Below, piece by piece: positions 15,663 through 23,885 of a DNA stretch of 64,000 nt. Below the pieces are notes generated by a model. The model was not told the DNA's origin. It ran no database searches and worked only from the letters and a program-made list of their open reading frames with translations. The DNA is from a virus, in the IMG/VR virus record IMGVR_UViG_3300031963_000041, positions 40,495 to 104,494 of that record; one strand, written 5' to 3'. Position 1 is the stretch's first letter. Every line of letters begins with the position of its first letter. The position numbers and the translations under genes were made by a program.

Positions 15663-16892
15663 CCCTTGGTTGAGTCGTAGATGTCTGACCAGGTGCAAGG
15701 TGTATTTGTTAGATCGCGGACTCTGAGGCAAGTGTTGCTTTCGCCATTGACGCACATACCACCAGTATGAAGGATCCAATTTGTTCTGGGTCCTTCCATA
15801 TGCTTGCATGACGTTATGGTAAAGTTCATCTTTTATGAATTTCAGGAAATTATCCGAAAAGAACCGTTGTTTATTTCTCTGGGCCACGGCCCAGCAATGA
15901 GCAAGTATTTCATTGAGTTGTTCGGGAGCCATTGAAGACAACCTGTCAACCTCTTTGAGTATGAGATCAAGGCGGGTGGAATGATCGGACTCATGATCGT
16001 ATGACTCATCAATCCAAGGGCTAAAAGTCTCAAATCCATAGTATTTTAACACTGCCAGGGCGCCGGGTCCGGCAGCCAAGATAAATGGATGTCCGCAGGC
16101 TATGGGCCTGAGTGTTTTCTCAGTCAAGTGTATCCTTGGATCTTCAAACAGAGTTTCCAAGATCAGGCTTATACCAGTCTTGCAAAAATCTTCACTGTTA
16201 TAATAGGCGCTGGCCATGGCATCTGCTGTTGTAGGATTTGCAAAATCACATTGTCCATTGTGTTTTAGATGATCCATGACCTGTTGGCGATATTGTCTGG
16301 TACCAGTCTGATCTCTGCAATATATCAAAAATATTTTTTTGATCTTTTTTCTCTCGAGACTTTGATCATGTTGGGCAAATCTATACCAATCACGGGCAAT
16401 CAACGCATGGCTCCACCAGTAAGCGCCGCAATAACGACCAGTGGATTCATATTTTTGCAGTTGAGGGGAATTGATTTCAGAATGCAATAGGATCCATTGT
16501 TTTTGCCAAGACCATACTATGGTGTTTCTGAGATTTTGATCCTGCACAGGAAAGTTATAATCCTGTCGATTGAACTCTTCGGTTTTGTGTAACAACGGCT
16601 GTCCATCTTGATACAGTTCATAATTCAGTGGTTCTTGATCATGACAAAACAATACCGGTTGGAAATTCCTAGCCAATGAAAATCTGCTTAGTCCTATCTG
16701 ATCTGGATCTAAGAAGGTTTCTCCCAGCAGATTATCTATGCCATTGGGTCCTTTTGTGTGTTCATAGTCCTTTTGGTAGTCCAAAACGTTCTTGAGATCT
16801 TTATTACCCCATTGGTAAAAATACAACAACCAGAAACGTTTTTCTGTGACCTGATGTATAAAATCGTATAAATTATGAGCAGGCACTGTCAT
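15591..16892 (-). CDS. Glycosyltransferase-like protein, 433 aa
   Basis: - strand, convergent with the candidate holin and divergent from the sugar dehydrogenase. The C-terminal half has ILETLFEDPRIHLTEKTLRP, ACGHPFILAAGPG and YGFETFSPWIDESYDHE, the nucleotide-sugar-binding pattern of phage and capsule glycosyltransferases in the fucosyltransferase/GT-B range. The N-terminal half is aromatic and unassigned. Facing genes for a nucleotide-sugar dehydrogenase and an amidinotransferase, it may help build or attach a modified sugar. Codon use is more AT-rich than the lysis genes. Substrate unknown. Confidence 0.65.
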   Translation of the reverse strand: MTVPAHNLYDFIHQVTEKRFWLLYFYQWGNKDLKNVLDYQKDYEHTKGPNGIDNLLGETFLDPDQIGLSRFSLARNFQPVLFCHDQEPLNYELYQDGQPLLHKTEEFNRQDYNFPVQDQNLRNTIVWSWQKQWILLHSEINSPQLQKYESTGRYCGAYWWSHALIARDWYRFAQHDQSLERKKIKKIFLIYCRDQTGTRQYRQQVMDHLKHNGQCDFANPTTADAMASAYYNSEDFCKTGISLILETLFEDPRIHLTEKTLRPIACGHPFILAAGPGALAVLKYYGFETFSPWIDESYDHESDHSTRLDLILKEVDRLSSMAPEQLNEILAHCWAVAQRNKQRFFSDNFLKFIKDELYHNVMQAYGRTQNKLDPSYWWYVRQWRKQHLPQSPRSNKYTLHLVRHLRLNQGSLEQYQRHDHSLDDESGTNCDNV

Positions 16893-16907
16893 TTAATGGA
16901 GGAAACA

Positions 16908-18152
16908 ATGAATATAGGTTTTATTGGTCTAGGAAAACTGGGTCTAGACTGTGCAGAGGTATTTGCTGAACGTTACACAGTCCGAGGGTATGATATATAT
17001 CCGAGGTATAGTGATACCGTTGAAGTTTGTGGCATTGACGAAGTGGTCAAAAAAAGCGACTGGATCTTTATCGCTGTGCCAACTCCACACGCCGAGGGCT
17101 ATGATGGATCAGTGCCCAGCTCGCACATGGAGCCTCGAGACTTTGGGCATGATGCGGTGAAAGACGCTATTAGTCAGATCAATGAACATGCTGACACACC
17201 CAAGCGTGTGGTATTGATCTCTACAGTGTTGCCGGGAACCACACGCAGACATTTTGCCAACTTGTTGGGTCCACAGCATCAGTTCCTTTATAATCCTTAC
17301 CTCATAGCCATGGGCTCGGTCAAATGGGATATGGCCAATCCCGAAATGGTCATGATCGGGACAGAAACTGGTGATGCATCTGAGATGCGTGATCTAATCG
17401 ATCTATATCGCCCGTTGATGAAAAACAATCCCCGTTATGTCACAGGTACCTGGGACGAGTGCGAAGCCATCAAGATTTTCTACAACACATTCATTTCTGC
17501 CAAGGTTGGACTGGTGAACATGATACAGGATTTTGCGCTGAAGATTGGCAACATCAATGTGGATGTTGTGACCGATGCCCTTGCCCAATCAACCATGCGT
17601 ATCATGGGACCCAAATACATGACCGCGGGCATGGGCGATGCAGGTGCTTGCCATCCTCGAGACAACATCGCCTTGCGTTGGTTGGCCGAAGAGTATGACA
17701 TTGGCTATGACTTGTTTGACACCATCATGCATGCTCGAGAAATACAAGCAAAAAATCTAGCACACTTTTTAGTAGACCAAGCCAAAGAAAAGAATTTGCC
17801 TATAGTCATACATGGCAAGGCATACAAGCCTGATGTTGCCTACTGTATCGGTAGCTACTCCACGTTGATAGGATTCTATATCAAGGAGGCCGGTTATTCT
17901 GTGAAATACTTAGATCCCTTGGCAGATGACAGCGACGATGTAGTCCAATCGATCACTGGTCCTTGTGTATTGTTGCTGGCACACAATCGACAAATCACCT
18001 ATGGATACACTGGTGATGTGAGAGATGACACGTTCTATTCTCCCATAGCCTATGGTTCTGTCATTGTTGATCCTTGGCGGAAAATGCCTTCTACACCACA
18101 ATATAATGTGATCCATTATGGCAACACACGAGATGGCCGGACTGGATTATAA
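16908..18152 (+). CDS. Nucleotide-sugar dehydrogenase (UDP-glucose/GDP-mannose family)
   Basis: 414 aa; ATG 16908 follows ATGGAGGAAAC. The Rossmann motif GFIGLGKLGLD starts at residue 4; IAVPTPH and STVLPGTTRRH follow in the family order. The active-site loop reads GMGDAGACHPRDN with the catalytic Cys at 248, where most members have GFGGSCFPKD, so the loop is diverged but the thiol is kept. The central helix with EAIKIFYNTFISAKV is typical. It would oxidise the C6 hydroxyl of a nucleotide sugar to a uronate using NAD+. It overlaps the oxygenase-like gene and heads a three-gene run. Confidence 0.85.
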   Translation: MNIGFIGLGKLGLDCAEVFAERYTVRGYDIYPRYSDTVEVCGIDEVVKKSDWIFIAVPTPHAEGYDGSVPSSHMEPRDFGHDAVKDAISQINEHADTPKRVVLISTVLPGTTRRHFANLLGPQHQFLYNPYLIAMGSVKWDMANPEMVMIGTETGDASEMRDLIDLYRPLMKNNPRYVTGTWDECEAIKIFYNTFISAKVGLVNMIQDFALKIGNINVDVVTDALAQSTMRIMGPKYMTAGMGDAGACHPRDNIALRWLAEEYDIGYDLFDTIMHAREIQAKNLAHFLVDQAKEKNLPIVIHGKAYKPDVAYCIGSYSTLIGFYIKEAGYSVKYLDPLADDSDDVVQSITGPCVLLLAHNRQITYGYTGDVRDDTFYSPIAYGSVIVDPWRKMPSTPQYNVIHYGNTRDGRTGL

Positions 18153-18651
18153 AATTTACAGTTTGGATGTTTTTTGGGATGATGAATTCAAGCATCTAGA
18201 TTACATCCAAGAGCCGTTCAACGATTCAGAAGATGTGAGACGATGGATGGCCCAAGGATATCAACCCAAAATATGTGGATCCATGGCAGACATGAAAGGA
18301 CGTCAACCCAGTTGGAATCATCTTTTCGTAGACTATTTTTCTGCCATGGGGTGGAAAGATATTGGAACATCTTACTATAGAATGACTTCCGGAACAGTGA
18401 TGCCAGTGCATCAAGATCGTTATGTAAAGTATGTAAAATTGTTTGGACTGGAAGGTCAAGAATACAACATACGCCGGGCATTGGTGATGTTGGAAGATTG
18501 GCAGTCGGGACACTATCTAGAAGTGCAGGGCGATCCTGTGGTCAAATGGCATGCAGGCACAGTGGCAGAATGGATTTATGATGTGCCGCACATGGCAGCC
18601 AACATCGGTCTTGAAGATCGTTACACTCTACAAATAACAGGACATCTGTGA
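18118..18651 (+). CDS. 2-oxoglutarate/Fe(II) oxygenase-like protein, 177 aa
   Basis: A double-stranded beta-helix pattern with MPVHQD (H98, D100), the distal VPHMAANIG (H158) and RYTLQITG (R168) matches the H-x-D...H plus Arg arrangement of 2OG-dependent hydroxylases. It overlaps the dehydrogenase by 35 nt (ATG 18133 is an alternative start) and the amidinotransferase by GTGA. It may hydroxylate a sugar, amino acid or protein side chain made by the neighbouring enzymes. Moderately sure of the fold; substrate unknown. Confidence 0.65.
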   Translation: MATHEMAGLDYKIYSLDVFWDDEFKHLDYIQEPFNDSEDVRRWMAQGYQPKICGSMADMKGRQPSWNHLFVDYFSAMGWKDIGTSYYRMTSGTVMPVHQDRYVKYVKLFGLEGQEYNIRRALVMLEDWQSGHYLEVQGDPVVKWHAGTVAEWIYDVPHMAANIGLEDRYTLQITGHL

Positions 18652-19568
18652 AAATATCTAGCTACAATGAATGGGATCCTTTGCGATCCATAGTGATAGG
18701 ATCTGCCAAGCATGCCAATTGGCCTAGCCAAGATCCTGTGTTTGCCCTGGAAAGTGAAAAGACCTTGTGGAAAGAAACACCAGTTCCATCAGGTCCTGTG
18801 CCACAATGGATAGTGGATGAAGCAGAATCTGAACTGGATGATCTCGCACACAAACTCACTGGGCTAGGTGTAGAAGTATACCGTCCACAAGAAATAGATT
18901 TTGTTGCCTTGGGAGGGATGTATAACTATTGCCCCAGAGATAGATTATTGGTAGCCGGCGAAACCATAGTGGATCCTGCCATGATGTATCCTTGCAGAGA
19001 CATGGAATTGGCGGCCTATCATGATGTAGTTGATTCTTGTGAAAGATATCTGCACATGCCGCGCAACGAAGGCATGATATTGGACGCAGCCAATGTGTGC
19101 AGACTTGGCGATACTTGGCTATATCTAGAAAGTGCATCGGGCAATCGTAAAGCCTATGAATGGCTGTGCGAACAATTTCCACATATCACGATAGAACTTT
19201 GCAATTTTTATTCTGGCGTGCATATAGATTCTACCATAGTCCCGATCAGAGAAGGATTGGTCATTGTCAATGCCGCACGAGTCACACCAGAAAATCTGCC
19301 TAGGGCCTTGAAAGATTGGGAAGTGCTCTACGTTGACTATGTCAAAGAACAGGGATTTTATCAATACCCCTATGCTTCTAAATGGATAGCCTTAAATATG
19401 CTCGTGGTAGATCCTAACACAGTGATCATGGACAGTGATCAACGGGTGCTACAAAGAGAGTTAGAAAAACACGGTATCACAGTGATAGGACACCGATTGA
19501 GTCACAGTCGCACCTTGGGCGGTGGTTTCCATTGCGTGACGCTGGACCTATGGAGAGAGCATGCTTGA
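18648..19568 (+). CDS. Amidinotransferase (glycine/inosamine amidinotransferase family)
   Basis: 306 aa, shorter than animal AGAT (about 423) but near bacterial forms. It moves the amidino group of arginine to an amine. The catalytic triad is readable: Asp in LDAANVCRLG (D146), His in SGVHIDSTIVPI (H192) and Cys in GGGFHCVTLDLWR (C296); the His-Cys spacing of 104 equals that of human AGAT. GTG start overlaps the upstream stop (GTGA). With a sugar dehydrogenase and an oxygenase-like protein beside it, the enzyme may make a guanidino-modified sugar or small molecule. A rare gene to find in a phage. Confidence 0.88.
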   Translation: MKISSYNEWDPLRSIVIGSAKHANWPSQDPVFALESEKTLWKETPVPSGPVPQWIVDEAESELDDLAHKLTGLGVEVYRPQEIDFVALGGMYNYCPRDRLLVAGETIVDPAMMYPCRDMELAAYHDVVDSCERYLHMPRNEGMILDAANVCRLGDTWLYLESASGNRKAYEWLCEQFPHITIELCNFYSGVHIDSTIVPIREGLVIVNAARVTPENLPRALKDWEVLYVDYVKEQGFYQYPYASKWIALNMLVVDPNTVIMDSDQRVLQRELEKHGITVIGHRLSHSRTLGGGFHCVTLDLWREHA

Positions 19569-20853
19569 CGCACAACAACTGGCACACATAGTCGAACAAG
19601 AAATACGCAACGAAGCACGACTGCAGGTGCAACAGGCAGTGAGTCAACCCGAATGGCTCCAGGATCTCGAACAGCAGATCATTGGGTTCGTGCAGGATCG
19701 TATCACGGCTAGATTCAGCAATATCGGAACCTTGCCTGATCTCGTGACCACTGTGGAACACAAAGTAGGCGAAATGTTTGCCAGCGGATTTGTTCCTGAT
19801 TTGAATTCCTATGTTGATCAGGACAAGATCCGCCAGACAGTGGATCTAGCCGTAGAACGTTTTGTTGAAAATACCATCAACAATCTGTCTGTGGATCCGC
19901 AATGGGTTACCAAAATTGAAACGCTGATAGCACAGCGCACAGAAGATCGCCTACGCAATCTCTTGAGAGATATAGATCTAAATGCCAAGATTTCTCAGGC
20001 CATAATGGAAAACAAAGACCAGTTGATCACTGCTATCAAGAGAGATTTCCGCACTGCGGGCATAGTTGATCAATCCGGCTCCACCCAACTCACAGTCATG
20101 GACGGAGTGGTGGTCATCGAGCACGAAACTGTCACACACGATCTCACAGTGGAACATAACGTGAAGATCAACGGAGATGTCTTGGTCCAAGGTGACCTGG
20201 GCATACAAGGTCGCATCAACACTGACAACCAAACCTGGCAGGATCTCAGCCGCCATGTGGGCAATGTTACCTATGACCGCATCAAACAGGATTTCGCCAG
20301 CGAATTGATCGCCACAGTGATTGATTCTACCAAATCCGGCATTGAAATCGAAAACATCACAGTGGATGGGCACCCATTGGTCACGGGCAACACTCTCAGT
20401 GCCGGAGTGGTCAATAGCAATATCAAGAAACTAGGCACAGTGGAAAATCTCGAAGTATCGGGGACCACAAATCTAGCCAAGACTTTAACTGTGCAAAAAA
20501 ATCGCGTTGGCGTCAACACACAAGAACCTGACAGCGCACTCAGCGTATGGGACGAAGAAACCAATCTCGCTCTGGGCAAATACAGCAAGAACACCAGTTT
20601 CATTGGCAGCAATCGAAAACAAAATTTGGTGATCGGTGTCAATCGCCAGAATCACATAGAAGTAGACAGTGATGGCATGGTCACTGTGCAACAACTGCGG
20701 ATAGCACGTAATCGCTTGTCATGGAGCACTGAAGTGCCCGGTTACAGTGGCACCAAGGGTGACATAGTGTTTAATACCAATGCCAGTGATGGTATCTTTG
20801 CATGGGTATGTCTTGGTGCATTCCGTTGGCAAACTGTGAGGATGTCACAGTGA
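19561..20853 (+). CDS. Tail-fibre or virion-surface protein, 430 aa
   Basis: The N-terminal 170 residues are helical (starting MLDAQQLAHIVEQEIRNEAR), then beta-solenoid repeats appear (IEHETVTHDLTVEHNVKING, VLVQGDLGIQGRI), and RVGVNTQEPDSALSVWDEE is the stock phrase of phage fibre tips. The end, GDIVFNTNASDGIFAWVCLG, is also fibre-like. It overlaps the amidinotransferase by 8 nt and the next gene by GTGA. Likely trimeric; a receptor-binding or collar role is inferred. Confidence 0.75.
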   Translation: MLDAQQLAHIVEQEIRNEARLQVQQAVSQPEWLQDLEQQIIGFVQDRITARFSNIGTLPDLVTTVEHKVGEMFASGFVPDLNSYVDQDKIRQTVDLAVERFVENTINNLSVDPQWVTKIETLIAQRTEDRLRNLLRDIDLNAKISQAIMENKDQLITAIKRDFRTAGIVDQSGSTQLTVMDGVVVIEHETVTHDLTVEHNVKINGDVLVQGDLGIQGRINTDNQTWQDLSRHVGNVTYDRIKQDFASELIATVIDSTKSGIEIENITVDGHPLVTGNTLSAGVVNSNIKKLGTVENLEVSGTTNLAKTLTVQKNRVGVNTQEPDSALSVWDEETNLALGKYSKNTSFIGSNRKQNLVIGVNRQNHIEVDSDGMVTVQQLRIARNRLSWSTEVPGYSGTKGDIVFNTNASDGIFAWVCLGAFRWQTVRMSQ

Positions 20854-21398
20854 GGATAGTGTGTGTGCTGGCCGACGAGTTCTCGGCAACTCATATCGAG
20901 CCTGGGCAACTCAAAGACATAGGGGCTCTCTGGGGATCTTGGCGCACATGGCGTGCCTGGCAGACAGACAATGTTCTGTGCCACGATTTTTCCAAGGCCG
21001 ACGAATTGATAAAAAGAGCGTTCCATGCTGTGTGCAATCTCTACATACCCAACAAGAACTATGGTGCGTTGAACAGACCTTCCAAGGTAAATCTATATGA
21101 TGGAGATTTTCCAGGAGAGTTCGACCACCCTGAAGAGATCGTGTCCATGCATCTCGTGGCTGACTCCGCAGATTTGGTTTTGCTTTTTGGTTACGATGTC
21201 AGCAAGATTACCGAAACAGACAAGTTCCAAAAGCATAAGAAAACCAATTACCTTAATGCTTTTCGGGCCACCCTAAATACCTATCCTCAAACCCAATTTG
21301 TCTTGATTGATCATGCCAATGATTTGGATGCAAGCCTGACCAAAATCCCCAATCTCACTTGCGATAAATTTGAAGCCGTGTTACAATTACTTAATTGA
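20850..21398 (+). CDS. Conserved-looking phage protein, 182 aa
   Basis: GTG 20850 overlaps the fibre stop. MRIVCVLADEFSATHIEPGQ, then GALWGSWRTWRAWQTDNVLC and CNLYIPNKNYGALNRP, form an alpha/beta protein I associate with T4-type aquatic phages, where it often neighbours structural genes. The Trp/Cys segment is the family mark. No catalytic residues can be named. Confidence 0.7.
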   Translation: MRIVCVLADEFSATHIEPGQLKDIGALWGSWRTWRAWQTDNVLCHDFSKADELIKRAFHAVCNLYIPNKNYGALNRPSKVNLYDGDFPGEFDHPEEIVSMHLVADSADLVLLFGYDVSKITETDKFQKHKKTNYLNAFRATLNTYPQTQFVLIDHANDLDASLTKIPNLTCDKFEAVLQLLN

Positions 21399-21416
21399 TA
21401 ACTCTTCTAGGCTTTC

Positions 21417-22436
21417 ATGACTGCTCGAATTGGTTTTTGTTGTAAATGGTTAGACGATCCCAGTGAAACTGCTGGCATGAAAGTCAATGCCAAGAATCGT
21501 GAACTCAATGGGCGGAGCACTACCATGCGTTGGTTGCGTGAGCATGCAGACCAAGCAGAACAGCGCCAGTGGGACATCATGAATCACAATGCACAGGCCG
21601 CTCTCAACATGGTAGAACGTGTGGGCAGTCTACCTCATCATCTACGCATGGTTCGACTGGGGTCTGAAATGCTACAAGGCTACACAGAACCCAACTGGAT
21701 TGACTGGTGGCAACAAGCAGACATCCAACGACACCTAGAAAAGATCTTTGCTCCTGTGGGTGCCCGTGCCCGAGAGTTGGGAGTAAGACTTTCATTCCAT
21801 CCTGGACAGTTCTGTGTGTTAGCATCAGAGAACGACGGCATCGTGGAACGTAGCATCCAAGAGTTTGAATATCATGCAGACATGGCCCGCTGGATGGGCT
21901 ATGGCGCCACCTGGCATGATCATGGCTTCAAGATCAATGTTCACCTGTCGGGCAAGGGTGGGCCTGAAAAATTCTTGCGTAGCCTGGGCAAACTTAGCCC
22001 CGAGGCACGCAATCTCATAACTATCGAAAACGACGAGATATCAAATGGTTTGGACCTTACTTTGCTTGTGGCTGATAACGTGGCTCTTGTGCTGGACATT
22101 CATCACCATTGGGTCAAAACAGGAGAATACATCGATCCCCAAGATGATCGTGTTCAGCGTGTGGTTGAGTCTTGGCGTGACGTTCGCCCTGCTATGCATT
22201 ACAGTGTTAGTCGCGAAGATATTCTTGTTGATCATGATCCCCGAGTTCGCCCAGATCTTGCTGGACTTCTTGCACGAGGTCATAAAAAACAGCAACTCCG
22301 CGCCCACTCGGATTTCTATTGGAATTCGGCTGTGAACGACTGGGCCGCTGGTTTCTCCGATCAGTTTGACATCCAGTGCGAGGCCAAAGGTAAAAATCTA
22401 GCAAGAGATGGTTTCGCCAAGCACGTCACTGTGTGA
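21417..22436 (+). CDS. uvsE: UV damage endonuclease UvsE/UVDE
   Basis: 339 aa TIM-barrel nuclease that incises 5' of UV photoproducts without a glycosylase step. Diagnostic blocks: RIGFCCKWLD at the start, VRLSFHPGQFCVLASENDGI, ARWMGYGATWHDHGFKINVH, ITIENDE, VLDIHHHWVKTGEYI and RAHSDFYWN near the end. The metal-binding His, Glu and Asp of these blocks are all retained. An in-genome photodamage repair enzyme suits a phage of sunlit water. Confidence 0.93.
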   Translation: MTARIGFCCKWLDDPSETAGMKVNAKNRELNGRSTTMRWLREHADQAEQRQWDIMNHNAQAALNMVERVGSLPHHLRMVRLGSEMLQGYTEPNWIDWWQQADIQRHLEKIFAPVGARARELGVRLSFHPGQFCVLASENDGIVERSIQEFEYHADMARWMGYGATWHDHGFKINVHLSGKGGPEKFLRSLGKLSPEARNLITIENDEISNGLDLTLLVADNVALVLDIHHHWVKTGEYIDPQDDRVQRVVESWRDVRPAMHYSVSREDILVDHDPRVRPDLAGLLARGHKKQQLRAHSDFYWNSAVNDWAAGFSDQFDIQCEAKGKNLARDGFAKHVTV

Positions 22437-23202
22437 TATCCCTTTTGATGTAGAAGTTCCCTATGCCATGCGGCCGCACATGCGACCTTGGCAACCCGGT
22501 GAGTCCATACTGACCACGGACAGGGATTTTGATCGATATCAAGACGCCAAACTCAACAACTACAATCCGGTATATGGAGATTCAGCCAGTCGTGAACTGG
22601 TTTATCAAGCCGTAGATGCACTGAGAAAATATGATCCCACTGCACCTGTGATCCAAGGAGATGCTCCTGTATGGCAACTAACTCGGGCACTACAGGAAGA
22701 CTTTGTGATATGGGCACCCAATCGTGCCGGCGAACTCTCTGCACAGATACTGAGTGTGTGCTTGCCATCGGGGTGGGATCCTCAAACCAAAGTCAACAAG
22801 ACTTTCCTTGAAATACATGAACCCGTGCCAGACTTTGACATAGTCAACAAGGCATCTGGACACATCGCACGTATGATCACTACCCGGGGTCCTTTCATAA
22901 GATCAGTGTGGAGTATAGCCAACCGTCCTGCGTTGAGCAGACATCCCAGTGGTGTAGAAGCATGGTCCACGGAGACAATAGATGACATGTGGTTCAGATC
23001 GGAACGCCAGACCACTATACCCATACACAGTCAAGCCGCGCTGTTTTTGATCAGAGTCTACATGATACCACTACGGGATGTGTTCCAAGACGCAGATAAA
23101 AAACAAAGGATCATCAGCAGTGTGATGAGCATGACTGATGCTGTGATCGAATACAAAGGCCTAGGATACTTGCGGAGTTATTTCGCTAATCGGCGTGTCT
23201 AG
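22408..23202 (+). CDS. DUF3445 / heme-dependent oxidative N-demethylase-like protein
   Basis: 264 aa. ALQEDFVIW, VCLPSGWDPQTKVNKTFLEI, HEPVPDF, GPFIRSVWSIAN, WFRSERQTTIPI and LFLIRVYMIPLRDVF align in order with the DUF3445 alpha subunit of heme-dependent oxidative N-demethylases, which in bacteria strip methyl groups from amines using O2. It overlaps uvsE by 29 nt and is convergent with the AdoMet-decarboxylase-like gene. Cellular members work with partner subunits that are not seen here, so the activity may differ. Unusual cargo for a phage. Confidence 0.82.
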   Translation: MVSPSTSLCDIPFDVEVPYAMRPHMRPWQPGESILTTDRDFDRYQDAKLNNYNPVYGDSASRELVYQAVDALRKYDPTAPVIQGDAPVWQLTRALQEDFVIWAPNRAGELSAQILSVCLPSGWDPQTKVNKTFLEIHEPVPDFDIVNKASGHIARMITTRGPFIRSVWSIANRPALSRHPSGVEAWSTETIDDMWFRSERQTTIPIHSQAALFLIRVYMIPLRDVFQDADKKQRIISSVMSMTDAVIEYKGLGYLRSYFANRRV

Positions 23203-23548
23203 TCAGGAAATTGACACGCATCTTTCTGGGATGGAAATATTCATCGACCACGGCCTTGGCAGTTTCAATATCAAAAGTTCTGCAACTGAACACATCAAAA
23301 TAGGCCGTGCCATCTAGTTCCATGAAATGGCCACAGATATTTGATGTGGTGATCAACTGCATGAGGCTGTAGCCCTGTTTGGGGTCTCCGGGCAGGAGAT
23401 GTTCGATCACGGGTTCTCCGTGTGCTGTCATATCGATACGATCCACTAGATCCTTGACGAATCTATAGATGTTGTCGCGGTTGGATATAGATTCAATATC
23501 ACAACCACTACAATCCAACATCAGATGATAACCCCAGTGGGAACTCAT
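23186..23548 (-). CDS. S-adenosylmethionine decarboxylase-like protein (SpeD family)
   Basis: 120 aa, matching small bacterial SpeD. SHWGYHLMLDCSGCD at the N-terminus, GEPVIEHLLPGDPKQGYSLM, the core QLITTSNICGHF and YFDVFSCRTFD follow the SpeD order. In cellular SpeD the proenzyme cleaves at Glu-Ser in a SESH-type loop; here the same place reads TTSN, so the Ser is kept while the Glu and the following His are replaced. It may be non-processing or have another substrate. It sits behind a Lys/Ala-rich protein in a - strand operon with a late-type promoter. Confidence 0.72.
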   Translation of the reverse strand: MSSHWGYHLMLDCSGCDIESISNRDNIYRFVKDLVDRIDMTAHGEPVIEHLLPGDPKQGYSLMQLITTSNICGHFMELDGTAYFDVFSCRTFDIETAKAVVDEYFHPRKMRVNFLTRHAD

Positions 23549-23778
23549 TTGGCAGCAGGTTTCTTGGCTCTCACTGCTTTGGCACGGACAGCAGGTTTCT
23601 TTTCCCCAGCAGGTTTTTTGGCAGCCGGTTTTTTCTTAGGCGCCGCAGCCTCGGAGTATTGTGTGGACATAGGTATCACACCAGGTGTGGTCTGTGGTGC
23701 TTCAACTTTGTAAGGGGCCTCTGGGCAAGGACTTACGGTGGGCTTGGAACCAAAAAACTTTTTTAAAAATGCGAGCAT
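23545..23778 (-). CDS. Lys/Ala/Pro-rich basic protein, 77 aa
   Basis: [17 protein letters not shown] is followed by a low-complexity [15 protein letters not shown] tail of the kind found in histone H1-like or AlgP-like proteins. GGAG lies 7 nt before the start on the - strand. It overlaps the SpeD-like gene by ATGA. The tail probably binds DNA or other polyanions. Promoter: TAAATA on the - strand at 23805-23810. Confidence 0.75.
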   Translation of the reverse strand: MLAFLKKFFGSKPTVSPCPEAPYKVEAPQTTPGVIPMSTQYSEAAAPKKKPAAKKPAGEKKPAVRAKAVRAKKPAAK

Positions 23779-23804
23779 TGCAGTCTCCTTTGTTTTATAT
23801 AGTG

Positions 23805-23810
23805 TATTTA
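23805..23810 (-). promoter_or_regulatory. Late-type promoter, - strand
   Basis: The - strand reads GTGTAAATACAC, a TAAATA core 27 nt ahead of ATG 23778. It is back to back with the + strand box at 23855, forming a divergent late control region of about 106 bp between genes. Confidence 0.5.
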
Positions 23811-23854
23811 CACAGCATATTATCGAAACCTAGCATATTGCACTGCAATGTAAC

Positions 23855-23860
23855 TAAATA
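23855..23860 (+). promoter_or_regulatory. Late-type promoter of isocitrate lyase
   Basis: AACTAAATA ends 25 nt ahead of ATG 23886, with CAGGAGGAAAC in between. Spacing and composition match the boxes at 10049 and 13373, which implies that aceA is expressed late. Confidence 0.5.
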
Positions 23861-23885
23861 TCCTGGCTCAACAGGAGGAAACACC

